Below, one piece after another: positions 1-7,641 of a stretch of 11,529 bases of DNA (position 1 is its first letter; each line of letters starts with the position of its first letter). This DNA is from JAQUGA01 sp038210985 (lineage in GTDB: Bacteria > Bacteroidota > Bacteroidia > Bacteroidales > WCHB1-69), in assembly GCA_038210985.1 (NCBI GenBank), contig JBBQWB010000095.1, positions 1 to 11,529 of the forward strand, given 5' to 3'. A program made the position numbers and the translations under genes. The notes below the pieces were generated by a model, which made no database searches, was not told where the DNA came from, and was given only the letters and a program-made list of their open reading frames with translations.

Positions 1-327
1 AATTAAAGGTAAATAGATTCCTAATGCTTGGTATAAAGAGGGAGCTGATTTTTTAAGTATTATTTCTACAATTTGGACTAAAGTTGCAATGACAAAAATA
101 AAGGTAATGGTTTGCAGGAATTCCACTTGCAGAGGAATAAGAAGGTATTGATAAATAAAGTATGTAACCATGTTTGCCAAAACCATTACAAATATAACGG
201 CTGCACCCATTCCTAATGAAGTATTAACTTTATTAGATACACCGAGAAAAGGACAAATTCCAAGAAACTGGGCTAAAACCACATTGTTTACAAATAGCGC
301 CAGTATAATTATTTTGATATATTCCAT
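1..327 (-). CDS. rnfA: RnfA, membrane subunit of the Rnf complex (C-terminus cut off by window edge)
   Basis: Integral membrane subunit of the ion-translocating ferredoxin:NAD+ oxidoreductase in the inner membrane. The frame opens with ATG at 327 and stays open to the window edge, giving 109 residues of a family usually about 190 long, so the end lies outside. The N-terminus reads MEYIKIIILALFVNNVVLAQ and continues into FLGICPFLGVS, the conserved RnfA/NqrE start; Cys25 in GICPFLG is the residue that in known Rnf/NQR structures shares an iron-sulfur centre with the equivalent Cys of RnfE. The visible part is almost all hydrophobic helix (roughly three segments) and ends in an ALGIYLPLI motif also seen in RnfE (ALGVFIPLI), as expected for these internally homologous subunits. 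It starts 5 nt after the rnfE stop, as the last visible gene of the operon. Identification is firm. Confidence 0.95.
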   Translation of the reverse strand, partial: MEYIKIIILALFVNNVVLAQFLGICPFLGVSNKVNTSLGMGAAVIFVMVLANMVTYFIYQYLLIPLQVEFLQTITFIFVIATLVQIVEIILKKSAPSLYQALGIYLPLI

Positions 328-332
328 AATAA

Positions 333-929
333 TTACATGTTTAATTTACGTTTAAAAATATTTACTAAAGCAATTAAATAACCGTATGTCATAAAAGCTC
401 CAGGAGGCAAAACAAAGATTAAAATAGTTTTTGCATTTTCACCTACTAGTTTAATGTCCATTATTGAGCCATTGCCTAATATTTCGCGGCAACTAGCCAT
501 TAAGGTTAAGGCTAAAGTGAAACCAAGTCCCATTCCAATACCGTCTAAAATAGAAGCAAATGGAGTGTTTTTTTGAGCAAAAGCTTCTGCACGTCCTAAA
601 ATTATACAATTAACAACAATAAGCGGTATAAATACTCCTAAAGCTTTGTATAAATCAGGAGTAAATGCTTGCATAACCAAATCTACAATAGTAACAAAGG
701 AAGCGATTACAACAATAAAAGCAGCAATTCGAACTTTATTAGGGATATAGTTTTTTAAGAGAGATATAAACAGATTAGAAAAAACTAGTACAAAAGTAGT
801 TGCCGCTCCCATGCCAATTCCATTTATAGCAGAAGTTGTAACAGCCAGTGCAGGGCAAGCTCCAAGAACCAAAACAAATGAAGGATTCTCTTTGAAGAGT
901 CCATTGGTTATATATTTAAGATTTCCCAT
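333..929 (-). CDS. rnfE: RnfE, membrane subunit of the Rnf complex
   Basis: Second of the paired RnfA/RnfE-type membrane subunits forming the ion and electron path through the inner membrane. It has 198 residues with about six hydrophobic helices. Diagnostic motifs are NPSFVLVLGACPALAVT (residues 15-31, with Cys25) and IPLIVVNCIILGRAEAFA (101-118, with Cys108); the two Cys are the conserved positions in this family that face the matching Cys of RnfA. The start ATG at 929 is preceded by AAGGAG about 9 nt upstream, an unusually good Shine-Dalgarno for a Bacteroidota gene. It begins 2 nt after the rnfG stop and is followed 5 nt later by rnfA, so it is almost certainly co-translated within the operon. 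No anomaly seen. Confidence 0.96.
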   Translation of the reverse strand: MGNLKYITNGLFKENPSFVLVLGACPALAVTTSAINGIGMGAATTFVLVFSNLFISLLKNYIPNKVRIAAFIVVIASFVTIVDLVMQAFTPDLYKALGVFIPLIVVNCIILGRAEAFAQKNTPFASILDGIGMGLGFTLALTLMASCREILGNGSIMDIKLVGENAKTILIFVLPPGAFMTYGYLIALVNIFKRKLNM

Positions 930-931
930 AA

Positions 932-1534
932 TTATTCTCCTTTCGTTATTGAGTCAGCAACTAAAGCAGGGGAGCTTGGTTTGCTGAAGTTTTTCATAAA
1001 ACCATCGTATCCTTTTTGAACTGCATCGCAAAAAGCACGTGAACTTATTGTTGCAGCACTAATTGCATCCACTTCACCTCCGTCTTTTTTTACAGCCATT
1101 TTCCATGTAGCTGGGTTTTTATTTAAAAACTGATCTTTAAATTTTGGTTCCATCATTTTTGTACCTAAACCAGGAGTTTCTTTTTGGTCGAGGATTGCAA
1201 TTTTATTAATAGTGCCATCGTTTAAAAAACCTACCATTAAATCAAATCGACCTGAAAAGGCTTTTTCGGTAAACGTTTTTACAGCACATCCCACTGGTTG
1301 ACCGCCTTTTGTAACTTCATAGTAAGTTAAACCGTCAATTTCCTTAGCAACAGGCGAGTTGTCAAAAGCAGGAGCAACATCTTTAATAGCATTTGTTTCA
1401 GCTGCTTTTTTTGAATTTTCAATTGGACCTTTGGTTAAGGAGTATACATACCCAAGAGCAGCTGACATAACAGCCGATATCAAGACCAATGATAAAATCA
1501 TATTTATCAAATTCGATTCTAATTTTTTAGCCAT
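932..1534 (-). CDS. rnfG: RnfG, covalent-FMN subunit of the Rnf complex
   Basis: Single-span subunit carrying a covalently bound FMN on the outer face of the membrane; passes electrons within the Rnf chain. I chose ATG at 1534 (MAKKLESN, 200 residues) over an in-frame ATG at 1552, because GGGGAGG sits just upstream of 1534 and the longer start would add six residues and enlarge the overlap with rnfD. Residues about 10-32 form one transmembrane helix; the rest is an FMN-binding domain with ETPGLGTKM (119-127) and the flavinylation motif SAATIS (159-164), where Thr162 is the expected phosphoester-FMN attachment site. The start overlaps the rnfD stop by 8 nt, suggesting translational coupling. 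Confident from motifs and context. Confidence 0.95.
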   Translation of the reverse strand: MAKKLESNLINMILSLVLISAVMSAALGYVYSLTKGPIENSKKAAETNAIKDVAPAFDNSPVAKEIDGLTYYEVTKGGQPVGCAVKTFTEKAFSGRFDLMVGFLNDGTINKIAILDQKETPGLGTKMMEPKFKDQFLNKNPATWKMAVKKDGGEVDAISAATISSRAFCDAVQKGYDGFMKNFSKPSSPALVADSITKGE

Positions 1535-2528
1535 TTTTGATTGCCTCCCCAAATTTTTTAGGTTTAAATCCTTTGTTGATCAATGGTGTAACAGAATTCA
1601 TTAGCAAAATTGCAAATGAAACACCTTCGGGATAAGCACCCCATACCCTTATTAATATTGTCAATAATCCACAACCAACTCCAAAAATAATTTGTCCAGT
1701 TTTACTCATTGGTGATGTTACCATGTCGGTTGCCATAAATACAGCACCTAGCATTAAACCACCAGTTGCCAAATGAAATAAAGGATTCACATATTCTTGA
1801 GGATTTATTTGCCACAAAACCGTTGCAAATAAAAGTGTACTGCCAATAAAAGCTACTGGAATTTGCCAAGTTATAATTTTGCGAAACAACATAAATAATC
1901 CACCAATAATAATTGCAATTGCAGATACTTCGCCCAATGAACCTCCCATTTGTCCATAAAGCATATCGACATAGTGTGGAAGATGACTTTGAAGTTGATC
2001 CAATGTGTGTCCTTGTTTTAGACCATCTTTTATAATGCCAAGAGGTGTAGGACCAGTTAAGCCGTCAAAACTTAAAGTTGAAAATGGTAAATTTGGTTTT
2101 GGCCATGTGGTCATATCCACAGGAAAAGAGATAAGTAAAAATACACGTCCAACTAAAGCTGGATTAAATGGGTTTTTACCTAAACCACCGAATGACATTT
2201 TTGCAACTCCAATGGCAACTAAAGCTCCAATTATAATCATCCAAATTGGAAGACTTGTAGGAACGTTAAAGGCTAAAAGTAATCCTGTAATAATAGCTGA
2301 GCCATCGGTAATGGTAGTTTTGCCTTTAATTAAATATTTTTGAATTAACCATTCAAAAATTAAACAGGAAAAAACCGAAATTAGGGTTAAAATTATCGCA
2401 CTTAAACCAAAATAGTAAAATGAAACCAACATTGCAGGCATAAGTGCAATGATGACTCCAAACATGATTTTTTTGGTCGTTTCACCCGAGTGAACATGCG
2501 GAGAACCTGATACTGTCAATAAACTCAT
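1527..2528 (-). CDS. rnfD: RnfD, membrane flavoprotein subunit of the Rnf complex
   Basis: Polytopic inner-membrane subunit (RnfD/NqrB family) with a second covalent FMN. It has 333 residues, within the usual 310-350. It starts MSLLTVSGSPHVHSGETTKK, the conserved N-terminus (SPH..) before the first helix, and has about nine or ten hydrophobic segments. The motif DGLTGPTPL (155-163) is the flavinylation site of this family, with Thr161 the likely FMN-bearing residue. FGGLGKNPFNPALVGR (113-128) and ATDMVTSP (256-263) are further family signatures. It starts 32 nt after rnfC ends and overlaps rnfG by 8 nt. Nothing unusual in composition or length. Confidence 0.96.
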   Translation of the reverse strand: MSLLTVSGSPHVHSGETTKKIMFGVIIALMPAMLVSFYYFGLSAIILTLISVFSCLIFEWLIQKYLIKGKTTITDGSAIITGLLLAFNVPTSLPIWMIIIGALVAIGVAKMSFGGLGKNPFNPALVGRVFLLISFPVDMTTWPKPNLPFSTLSFDGLTGPTPLGIIKDGLKQGHTLDQLQSHLPHYVDMLYGQMGGSLGEVSAIAIIIGGLFMLFRKIITWQIPVAFIGSTLLFATVLWQINPQEYVNPLFHLATGGLMLGAVFMATDMVTSPMSKTGQIIFGVGCGLLTILIRVWGAYPEGVSFAILLMNSVTPLINKGFKPKKFGEAIKNG

Positions 2529-2560
2529 AATTGTAATCTTTTTTATGCGATGACTTAAAT

Positions 2561-3901
2561 TTACTTTGTTTGTGATGTTGCACGTGAACGGATTATTGCT
2601 CCAACTTTACTTTTTCCAACCCGAATATAATCTAATAAGGCTCTTTTAGAAGGACAAGTAAATTGACAAGAACCACATTCTATGCAATCCATTATATGAT
2701 ATTGTTCTGCTTCTTCCAAATTTCTATTTTCAGTAAATAATTGGAGTATATATGGTTCTAGTCCCATTGGGCAAACGCTGACACATTTTCCACAACGGAT
2801 GCAGTTCTGAGATTCGCAACGTTTTGCTTCTTTTTGAGTCATTATTAATATCCCAGATGTTCCTTTAACAACAGGTACTTCCATCGAATTTAATGCTTTC
2901 CCCATCATTGGTCCACCAGATATTACTTTGCCAGTATCCTCGGGTAAACCTCCAGCTTTTTCAATTAATTGGCTAGTAGGTGTTCCAATACGAACCATTA
3001 AATTGCATGGATTTTTTACCGATTTTCCAGTTACTGTTACAACTCTTTCGATGAGCGGTTTGTTTTTTTGAACGGCTTCGTAAACTGCAAAAGCAGTTCC
3101 TACATTATTTACTACACAACCAACTTCGATAGGTAGTTTTCCAGAAGGAACTTCGCGACCAGTTAAAGCTTTTATTAACTGTTTTTCGGCTCCTTGTGGG
3201 TATTTAACTTTAAGTGGATAAACTTCAATATTTGGGAAGTTTTTTGCTGTTTCAGTCATTTTAGCAATTGCGTCAGGCTTGTTGTTTTCTATTCCAATTA
3301 AGGCTTTTTCCGAACCAAGTGCTTTCATTAGTATTTCAATTCCAACCATTGTTTCTTCAGCTTTTTCAAGCATAATTACGTGATCGGCAGTTAGATAAGG
3401 CTCGCACTCGACAGCATTAATAATTAAATACTTAGCTGTTTTACCTTGTGGTAGCATGTATTTTACATGGGTAGGAAAAGTTGCACCACCAAGTCCAACA
3501 ACGCCCATGTCTTTAATTTTGTCAATAATTTCTTTTACAGACAAAGAAACTTCTTTTTTTAAAGTGGAGGATTTATCAATGGATGATTCCCATTCATCGC
3601 CATCGACATTAATTATGATAGTGCTTTTGCGGTATCCACTTGTGTCGATGGTTTCATCAATTTTTTCGACTATACCAGAAACAGGGGAGTGCACGTTAGC
3701 ACATATAAACGCATCGGCTTTAGCCAATAATGTACCAACTTTTACACTTGTTCCTTTTTCTACAATTAATGTAGATGGTGCTCCCAAATGTTGTGTTATT
3801 GGGATATATACTTTTTGCGGTATAGGAAGTATTTCAATCGGTTTGTTGGCCGATAATTTGTTTTCTTCCGGATGAATTCCGCCTAATTTGAATGTTCTCA
3901 A
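2561..3901 (-). CDS. rnfC: RnfC, NADH/FMN and iron-sulfur subunit of the Rnf complex
   Basis: Peripheral cytoplasmic subunit where NAD+ is reduced; homologous to NuoF-type NADH-binding modules. It has 446 residues. The N-terminal barrel-sandwich domain has GGIHPEENKLSA (7-18). The nucleotide/FMN fold has GLGGATFPTHVK (136-147) and INAVECEPYL (161-170). Two C-terminal [4Fe-4S] motifs are C367/C370/C373/C377 and C406/C409/C412/C416. The start codon is TTG: an in-frame stop lies only five codons upstream, no ATG or GTG exists between them, and the conserved family N-terminus begins right here. It lies 37 nt after rnfB. The long C-terminal extension known from some proteobacterial RnfC proteins is absent. 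Confidence 0.96.
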   Translation of the reverse strand: MRTFKLGGIHPEENKLSANKPIEILPIPQKVYIPITQHLGAPSTLIVEKGTSVKVGTLLAKADAFICANVHSPVSGIVEKIDETIDTSGYRKSTIIINVDGDEWESSIDKSSTLKKEVSLSVKEIIDKIKDMGVVGLGGATFPTHVKYMLPQGKTAKYLIINAVECEPYLTADHVIMLEKAEETMVGIEILMKALGSEKALIGIENNKPDAIAKMTETAKNFPNIEVYPLKVKYPQGAEKQLIKALTGREVPSGKLPIEVGCVVNNVGTAFAVYEAVQKNKPLIERVVTVTGKSVKNPCNLMVRIGTPTSQLIEKAGGLPEDTGKVISGGPMMGKALNSMEVPVVKGTSGILIMTQKEAKRCESQNCIRCGKCVSVCPMGLEPYILQLFTENRNLEEAEQYHIMDCIECGSCQFTCPSKRALLDYIRVGKSKVGAIIRSRATSQTK

Positions 3902-3938
3902 AGTTTTACTATTTTATTTAATTAATAAAATCGAATTT

Positions 3939-4802
3939 TTACTCATTATTTTCTTTTTGTTCAACTGCTTCTTTCTCTTTACGAGGAGGAAAGTTTAATT
4001 CAACTATTGCTCCAGTGGGACATTCAGCAACACATTTACGACATAAGGTGCATTTTTCAAAATCAATATATGCAATGTTGTTTACCATTGTAATTGCGTC
4101 AAAAGCACATGCTTTAACACACTTGCCACAGCCAATGCAAGCAACTGAACAATTTTTGCGTGCGATGGCTCCTTTTTCCTTGTTTATACAATTTACATAT
4201 ATTCTACGACTTTTTTTGCCTTTTAATCTAATTTCGATAATTTTTCGTGGACAAGCCTTCACACAAGCTCCACAAGCTACACACTTATCTTCATCTATAA
4301 CTGGTAATCCAGTTTCTTTGTCCATATATATTGCATCAAATTGGCAAACAGCAACACAATCGCCACAGCCCAAACATCCAAATGGACATCCGCTTTCGCC
4401 AGCAAATAAAGCATTTGCAAACGAACATGTTTGAGCCGAGTCGTAAATGGCTTTAGCTGGTGCATTTGTTTTGCTTCCGTTGCATCGAACAACTGCAATG
4501 GTTGGAGCTTTTTCAACTACTTCAATACCTAAAATTGGTGCAATATTAGTTGCAATAGCGTTTCCACCAACCGGACAATTTAAGTTGTCCATATTTCCAG
4601 CTTTTACTATTGCCTCTGCAAAATTTCGGCAACCTGCATAGCCACAGCCACCACAATTTGCTCCAGGTAATTGGTCGGTTACCTCGTCAATTCTGGGATC
4701 TTCAATTACTTTAAATTTATTTGAAACAAAATATAAAATCACTGCTGCTAATAATCCAATTAAGCATAATGCCAAAACTGAATATAGAATAATTGTTACC
4801 AC
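3939..4802 (-). CDS. rnfB: RnfB, ferredoxin-accepting multi-iron-sulfur subunit of the Rnf complex
   Basis: Entry point of electrons from reduced ferredoxin into Rnf; anchored by one N-terminal helix (residues 3-26) with the soluble part in the cytoplasm. It has 287 residues. The Fe-S domain ANCGGCGYAGC (C50, C53, C58 plus C76) is the RnfB hallmark. It is followed by four ferredoxin-type CxxCxxCxxxC motifs starting at C143, C174, C222 and C251, plus extra Cys between them (C107, C126, C139, C218). The start is GTG at 4802; no ATG fits the hydrophobic N-terminus. It is the first gene of the operon here: the rseC-like gene that I would expect just upstream in many Bacteroidota is not present, and a promoter motif sits about 50 nt upstream instead. 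Confidence 0.96.
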   Translation of the reverse strand: MVTIILYSVLALCLIGLLAAVILYFVSNKFKVIEDPRIDEVTDQLPGANCGGCGYAGCRNFAEAIVKAGNMDNLNCPVGGNAIATNIAPILGIEVVEKAPTIAVVRCNGSKTNAPAKAIYDSAQTCSFANALFAGESGCPFGCLGCGDCVAVCQFDAIYMDKETGLPVIDEDKCVACGACVKACPRKIIEIRLKGKKSRRIYVNCINKEKGAIARKNCSVACIGCGKCVKACAFDAITMVNNIAYIDFEKCTLCRKCVAECPTGAIVELNFPPRKEKEAVEQKENNE

Positions 4803-4851
4803 GATATTATGTTTTTTATTTACCCTACTAAAAATTCCATTTAATCAAGTG

Positions 4852-4884
4852 CAAATTTATAAAGTTTTGATAATGTGCTTAACT
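4852..4884 (-). promoter_or_regulatory. Putative promoter of the rnf operon
   Basis: Read on the minus strand, TAAATTTG (4859-4852) is an exact match to the Bacteroidota -7 consensus TAnnTTTG. The -33 position has only TTAA (about 4883-4880) in place of TTTG, so the upstream half is weak. Transcription would start near 4845, leaving a leader of about 43 nt before the rnfB GTG. The rest of 4890-5085 shows no gene on either strand. Confidence 0.5.
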
Positions 4885-5073
4885 TTTAAATGTTTTTTTA
4901 CACACAACTATATGGTTTTTGAGTATGTTTTCCTGTAAATAGTTGATAAATAGTTTTTTAATTTTTCTTAGAAACTTTCTAAATTGCAATGTCTTCTATT
5001 TGCATTCAAAAAACGAAATCTTTTGAAATTTAATGCAATGTAAAAATGCGTTTTAAGTTAAATATTAATTAAA

Positions 5074-5087
5074 AAACACATGTGTTT
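5074..5087. repeat. Perfect 14-bp palindrome AAACACATGTGTTT
   Basis: A perfect, loop-less palindrome overlapping the final stop codon of the broken beta-barrel gene. With no loop it is a poor RNA terminator; it might be a protein-binding operator, but nothing else supports that and an AT-rich genome produces such sites by chance. Confidence 0.3.
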
Positions 5088-5778
5088 AAAATGCTAATAA
5101 TCCAATACCGATGTGAACTCCGTAAAACTCGTTAAAAAGGTTTCTTTTTTTAACCGATAATTCCACCGCACTGTTTAAAGTTTCATCATCGTTTATTAAA
5201 ACCCCAAAAAATGAACCTAATCTATATCCAAATTGAAATCCTATATTATAGGTTATCCTATCTAAAATTACTCCACTTTGTCCAAATTCAAGGTTGAAAA
5301 TTAAGTTGCTAGTTGTACCACTTTTTTTGATTTGTGAAAATACATAATTTCCATCTTGGTCGAAAATTTAATCTTCTACTCGAATTGAATAATCAGTGTT
5401 GATGTAGTTGAGCTTTAATTGAGTGTATTTACCAACCGGAGCAATTCCATTGACATAAAGTGTAAGTGCAACTCCAAAACCCGAATTTGTCATTTGTCCA
5501 AAATAATTTTCATAATGAAATTGAGTATTACTAAAAATATACGAAAATCCTAACATCAAATTACGTCCGATAACGTAGTCGATACTGATGTTTTTGCGTA
5601 TTGGAAAATTATTGATTGGATAATTTCTACGGTTTTGTGATGGAAAGTAAATATTTGTGTATGTGTCAAATCGTGCTATAAAACGTTTTCCCATATAACC
5701 AGATACTTGAGAAAAAGCATTGGTTGAGAAATATGACAGTATTAAAAATAATAGTATTTTTTTTATGGATAGTTTCAT
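5086..5778 (-). pseudogene. Small outer-membrane beta-barrel protein, interrupted by an in-frame stop codon
   Basis: The frame from ATG 5778 encodes a Sec signal peptide (MKLSIKKILLFLILSYFSTN, likely cut after AFS near residue 23) and alternating-residue strands, then stops at TAA 5370-5368 after 136 residues (..SIRVED). Exactly the same frame continues for 93 more codons to a second TAA at 5088-5086. The continuation has sensible barrel strands (NLIFNLEFGQ, YNIGFQFGYRLG) and ends GVHIGIGLLAF, with the C-terminal Phe typical of BAM-assembled porins. The intact protein would be about 230 residues. One base substitution explains the break; a sequencing error is the alternative. The start overlaps the stop of the upstream secreted-protein gene (ATGA), so the two formed one operon. 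No family recognised beyond small outer-membrane barrel. Confidence 0.75.
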
Positions 5779-6394
5779 TTTCTTTTTGTTTTAATTTGGT
5801 TAAAACTATCGTAAATTCTTATATTTATGCAATCTTTTTGACTATTTTGATTAAAATAATCAGTGGTTGAATATAAAACTTCACCTGTTTCGATATTTAC
5901 TAATTGATTTGAGTATATAGATGTGAATGAAGGTGTTATTAATTTATATACAACAAAAGGAAGGGTTACTATAGGAGAGGAAATTAATAATAAGGATGCC
6001 AATTGAATATGCTAAATGATATGTGTCGGTACCTTTATCGTACATTTCGAGAATTGCAAAGATTTTTGAACCCAATTTGAAAGTTTGATTTAATTCAAAA
6101 GCTGTTTTGCTGTATTTATGTATTTGACAACTTTTAAATTCTGCATTTTTACTCATTTCACATAATGCTAAAGCGCCACCGTTTGCATTGCCCGAATAGT
6201 ATGTGTTATATCCAAAAAAAACTGGTAAATAGGGTTGAAGAACAATGTTTTCTTTTTCGTCGGTAAATAAGTTGATTTTATGAGTTCGCCCATTAAGAGC
6301 TTTAATTGGCTCGCTTTGTTTCATTGATGCAAACTGCGAAAATAGAAAGTAAGGAACAAAATAAAAAAGTACTACTAGGTAATTTTTTTTTCAT
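5775..6394 (-). pseudogene. Secreted or membrane-attached protein of unknown family, broken by two frameshifts
   Basis: Three pieces line up. ATG at 6394 is followed by a run of nine A (6391-6383); removing one A gives MKKNYLVVLFYFVPYFLFSQ, a convincing signal peptide, which continues without interruption into the frame that is open from 6391 to about 5946 (contains ALNGRTHKINLFTDEKENIV and YNTYYSGNANGGALALCE). Between about 6011 and 5950 the frame shifts by one base into the frame that ends at TGA 5777-5775 (..YDSFNQIKTKRK). A hydrophobic stretch at the second junction (LASLLLISSPIVTLPFVVYK) looks like a transmembrane helix. Repaired, the protein would be about 205 residues. The shifted end overlaps the beta-barrel start codon as ATGA, which supports that frame as the genuine one. 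I do not recognise the family. Whether the shifts are mutations or base-call errors cannot be told here. Confidence 0.65.
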
Positions 6395-6473
6395 AATTCT
6401 TGTATTTATGTTTAAAATTTTGGTTGCAAAATAATTGATTTTATTTTATGTAGAAAGTTTTTTAAATAATAAA

Positions 6474-6495
6474 TAATGCGAATCATGGGTTGAAA
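6474..6495 (+). repeat. Left terminal inverted repeat of the insertion sequence
   Basis: 22 bp, 21 matching the reverse complement of 7507-7528; the mismatch is at position 12 (T versus A). Confidence 0.85.
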
Positions 6496-6542
6496 TCATA
6501 ATTTCTTAAAACATATAAACAATTGATGGTTAGTAACTTATG

Positions 6543-6623
6543 AAGATATTGCTATTTTAATATCTTGATAATCAACATCTTAGATGCAATAACCACAAAG
6601 CATAAAAGATATGATTATCAAGA
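6543..6623 (+). promoter_or_regulatory. Mutually exclusive hairpins that could hide the transposase start codon
   Basis: TCTTGATAATCA (6563-6574) is perfectly complementary to TGATTATCAAGA (6612-6623), which covers most of the ATG at 6611-6613 and the next codons. A second perfect 8-bp hairpin, AAGATATT (6543-6550) with AATATCTT (6559-6566), shares bases 6563-6566 with the first. Such start-codon sequestration is known in other insertion sequences as protection against transcripts reading in from outside; here the function is inferred only. Confidence 0.5.
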
Positions 6624-7519
6624 ATAATGAAGCTAAATTAATTAAAAGATACATGTGTATTTGCGAATATTTTGAAAAAGATTTAAAATTTCATTGTCAG
6701 CGTTTCAGTAATAATGATAAACCGGAATTTACTGACCAAGAAGTTTTGACAATTTTTATTTACACCATTTATTACGAACAGCGTTTTAAGTGCAAGCAAA
6801 TACACACATTTGCAAAGGACTATTTGCTTTCATGGTTTCCAAAACTCCATTCTTATGCAGCATTTAACAACAGGATTAATAGACTTGCTTCAGTATTTCA
6901 GGTTTTGGTAAGTAAAATTTTAAATGACAATATACCAGCAGATTGCGTATTAGAAACTAGCTTGTTAGACTCAATGCCAATCATCACTAGTTCGGGAAAA
7001 CGCAAGGGGAAAGTTGCTACTGAGCTAACTGATAAAGGATATTGCTCAACAAAAAGCATGTATTATCACGGTGTTAAATTGCATGCTCTTTCTTTCCATA
7101 GAAAGGGAAAATTGCCACATCCCGAAGAACTCTTACTTAAACCAGCATCAGAAAATGACCTTAATGTTTTTAAAAATTCTTGGAGTAATATAAAAAACAG
7201 GACCTTCTTTGGAGATAAAATCTACAACAATGTAGAGTTTTTCGAGCAAATTAAAGAATCTAATAATTCTGTAATGCTAACCCCTATTAAAGGAATTAAA
7301 AATCAATCTGAATTTGAAATGAAATTTAATAGAGCTTATAACAACTTGTATTCCAGAGCAGTATCAACTGTTAGGCAACCAATCGAATCGTTATTCAATT
7401 GGCTAATTGAAAAAACAGATTTCCAAAGAGCAAGTAAGGTAAGATTTACTAAGGGTTTGATTGTTCATGTTTTTGGGAGAATTGCTGCTGCTTATATTTA
7501 CCTAATTTTCAACCCTTGA
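6611..7519 (+). CDS. DDE transposase of the insertion sequence
   Basis: Catalyses cut-and-paste or copy transposition of the surrounding IS. It has 302 residues and appears intact. A helical N-terminal region (1-110, with FHCQRFSNNDKPEFTDQEVL) precedes a DDE core: Asp120 in SLLDSMPI, Asp202 in FFGDKIYNN, and Glu259 in TVRQPIESLFNWLIEK. This spacing and the conserved segment GYCSTKSMYYHGVKLHAL (143-160) fit the RNase-H-like DDE_Tnp_1 fold shared by IS4, IS5 and IS982-type elements; IS982 is my best guess from length and layout. The start ATG 6611 has no clear ribosome site and lies in a possible hairpin, in keeping with low basal expression. No frameshift or missing catalytic residue, so the element may be active. 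Confidence 0.88.
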   Translation: MIIKNNEAKLIKRYMCICEYFEKDLKFHCQRFSNNDKPEFTDQEVLTIFIYTIYYEQRFKCKQIHTFAKDYLLSWFPKLHSYAAFNNRINRLASVFQVLVSKILNDNIPADCVLETSLLDSMPIITSSGKRKGKVATELTDKGYCSTKSMYYHGVKLHALSFHRKGKLPHPEELLLKPASENDLNVFKNSWSNIKNRTFFGDKIYNNVEFFEQIKESNNSVMLTPIKGIKNQSEFEMKFNRAYNNLYSRAVSTVRQPIESLFNWLIEKTDFQRASKVRFTKGLIVHVFGRIAAAYIYLIFNP

Positions 7520-7528
7520 TTCGCATTA
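7507..7528 (-). repeat. Right terminal inverted repeat of the insertion sequence
   Basis: Partner of 6474-6495. It contains the last codons and TGA stop of the transposase, so the coding frame reaches the element's tip. Confidence 0.85.
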
Positions 7529-7641
7529 ATATATTAAATTGTTTCGAATATTAAAAAGATTTGATTTTTCAGTAGGTTTCAGCTGAGTTTTCTTGCAATA
7601 ATTAAATAGTTTATCAAATTTATTTTTGTAAAAACAATGCA

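Larger units (their letters stand above)
6475..7527 (+). mobile_element. Complete insertion sequence, about 1,053 bp, single DDE transposase
   Basis: A pair of terminal inverted repeats bounds one transposase gene. The left copy 6474-6495 and right copy 7507-7528 match at 21 of 22 positions when reverse-complemented (left begins TAATGCGAATCAT, right TAATGCGAATCAA). The transposase stop codon lies inside the right repeat. AAT occurs on both sides (6472-6474 and 7528-7530) and may be a 3-bp target duplication, but the flanks are so AT-rich that this is weak. Length and layout fit small IS982/IS5-like elements; the family is not certain. It sits between a minus-strand promoter (7642-7671) and the secreted-protein pseudogene. 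Confidence 0.85.

Noticed and set aside
2005..4641. Several plus-strand open frames across rnfD, rnfC and rnfB
   Set aside because: They are mirror frames of strongly conserved rnf genes, rich in residues produced by antisense reading of Fe-S and membrane motifs.
5368..5370. Programmed read-through or recoding of the TAA
   Set aside because: No selenocysteine or pyrrolysine context (those use TGA and TAG) and the partner gene is also broken; mutation or sequence error is simpler.
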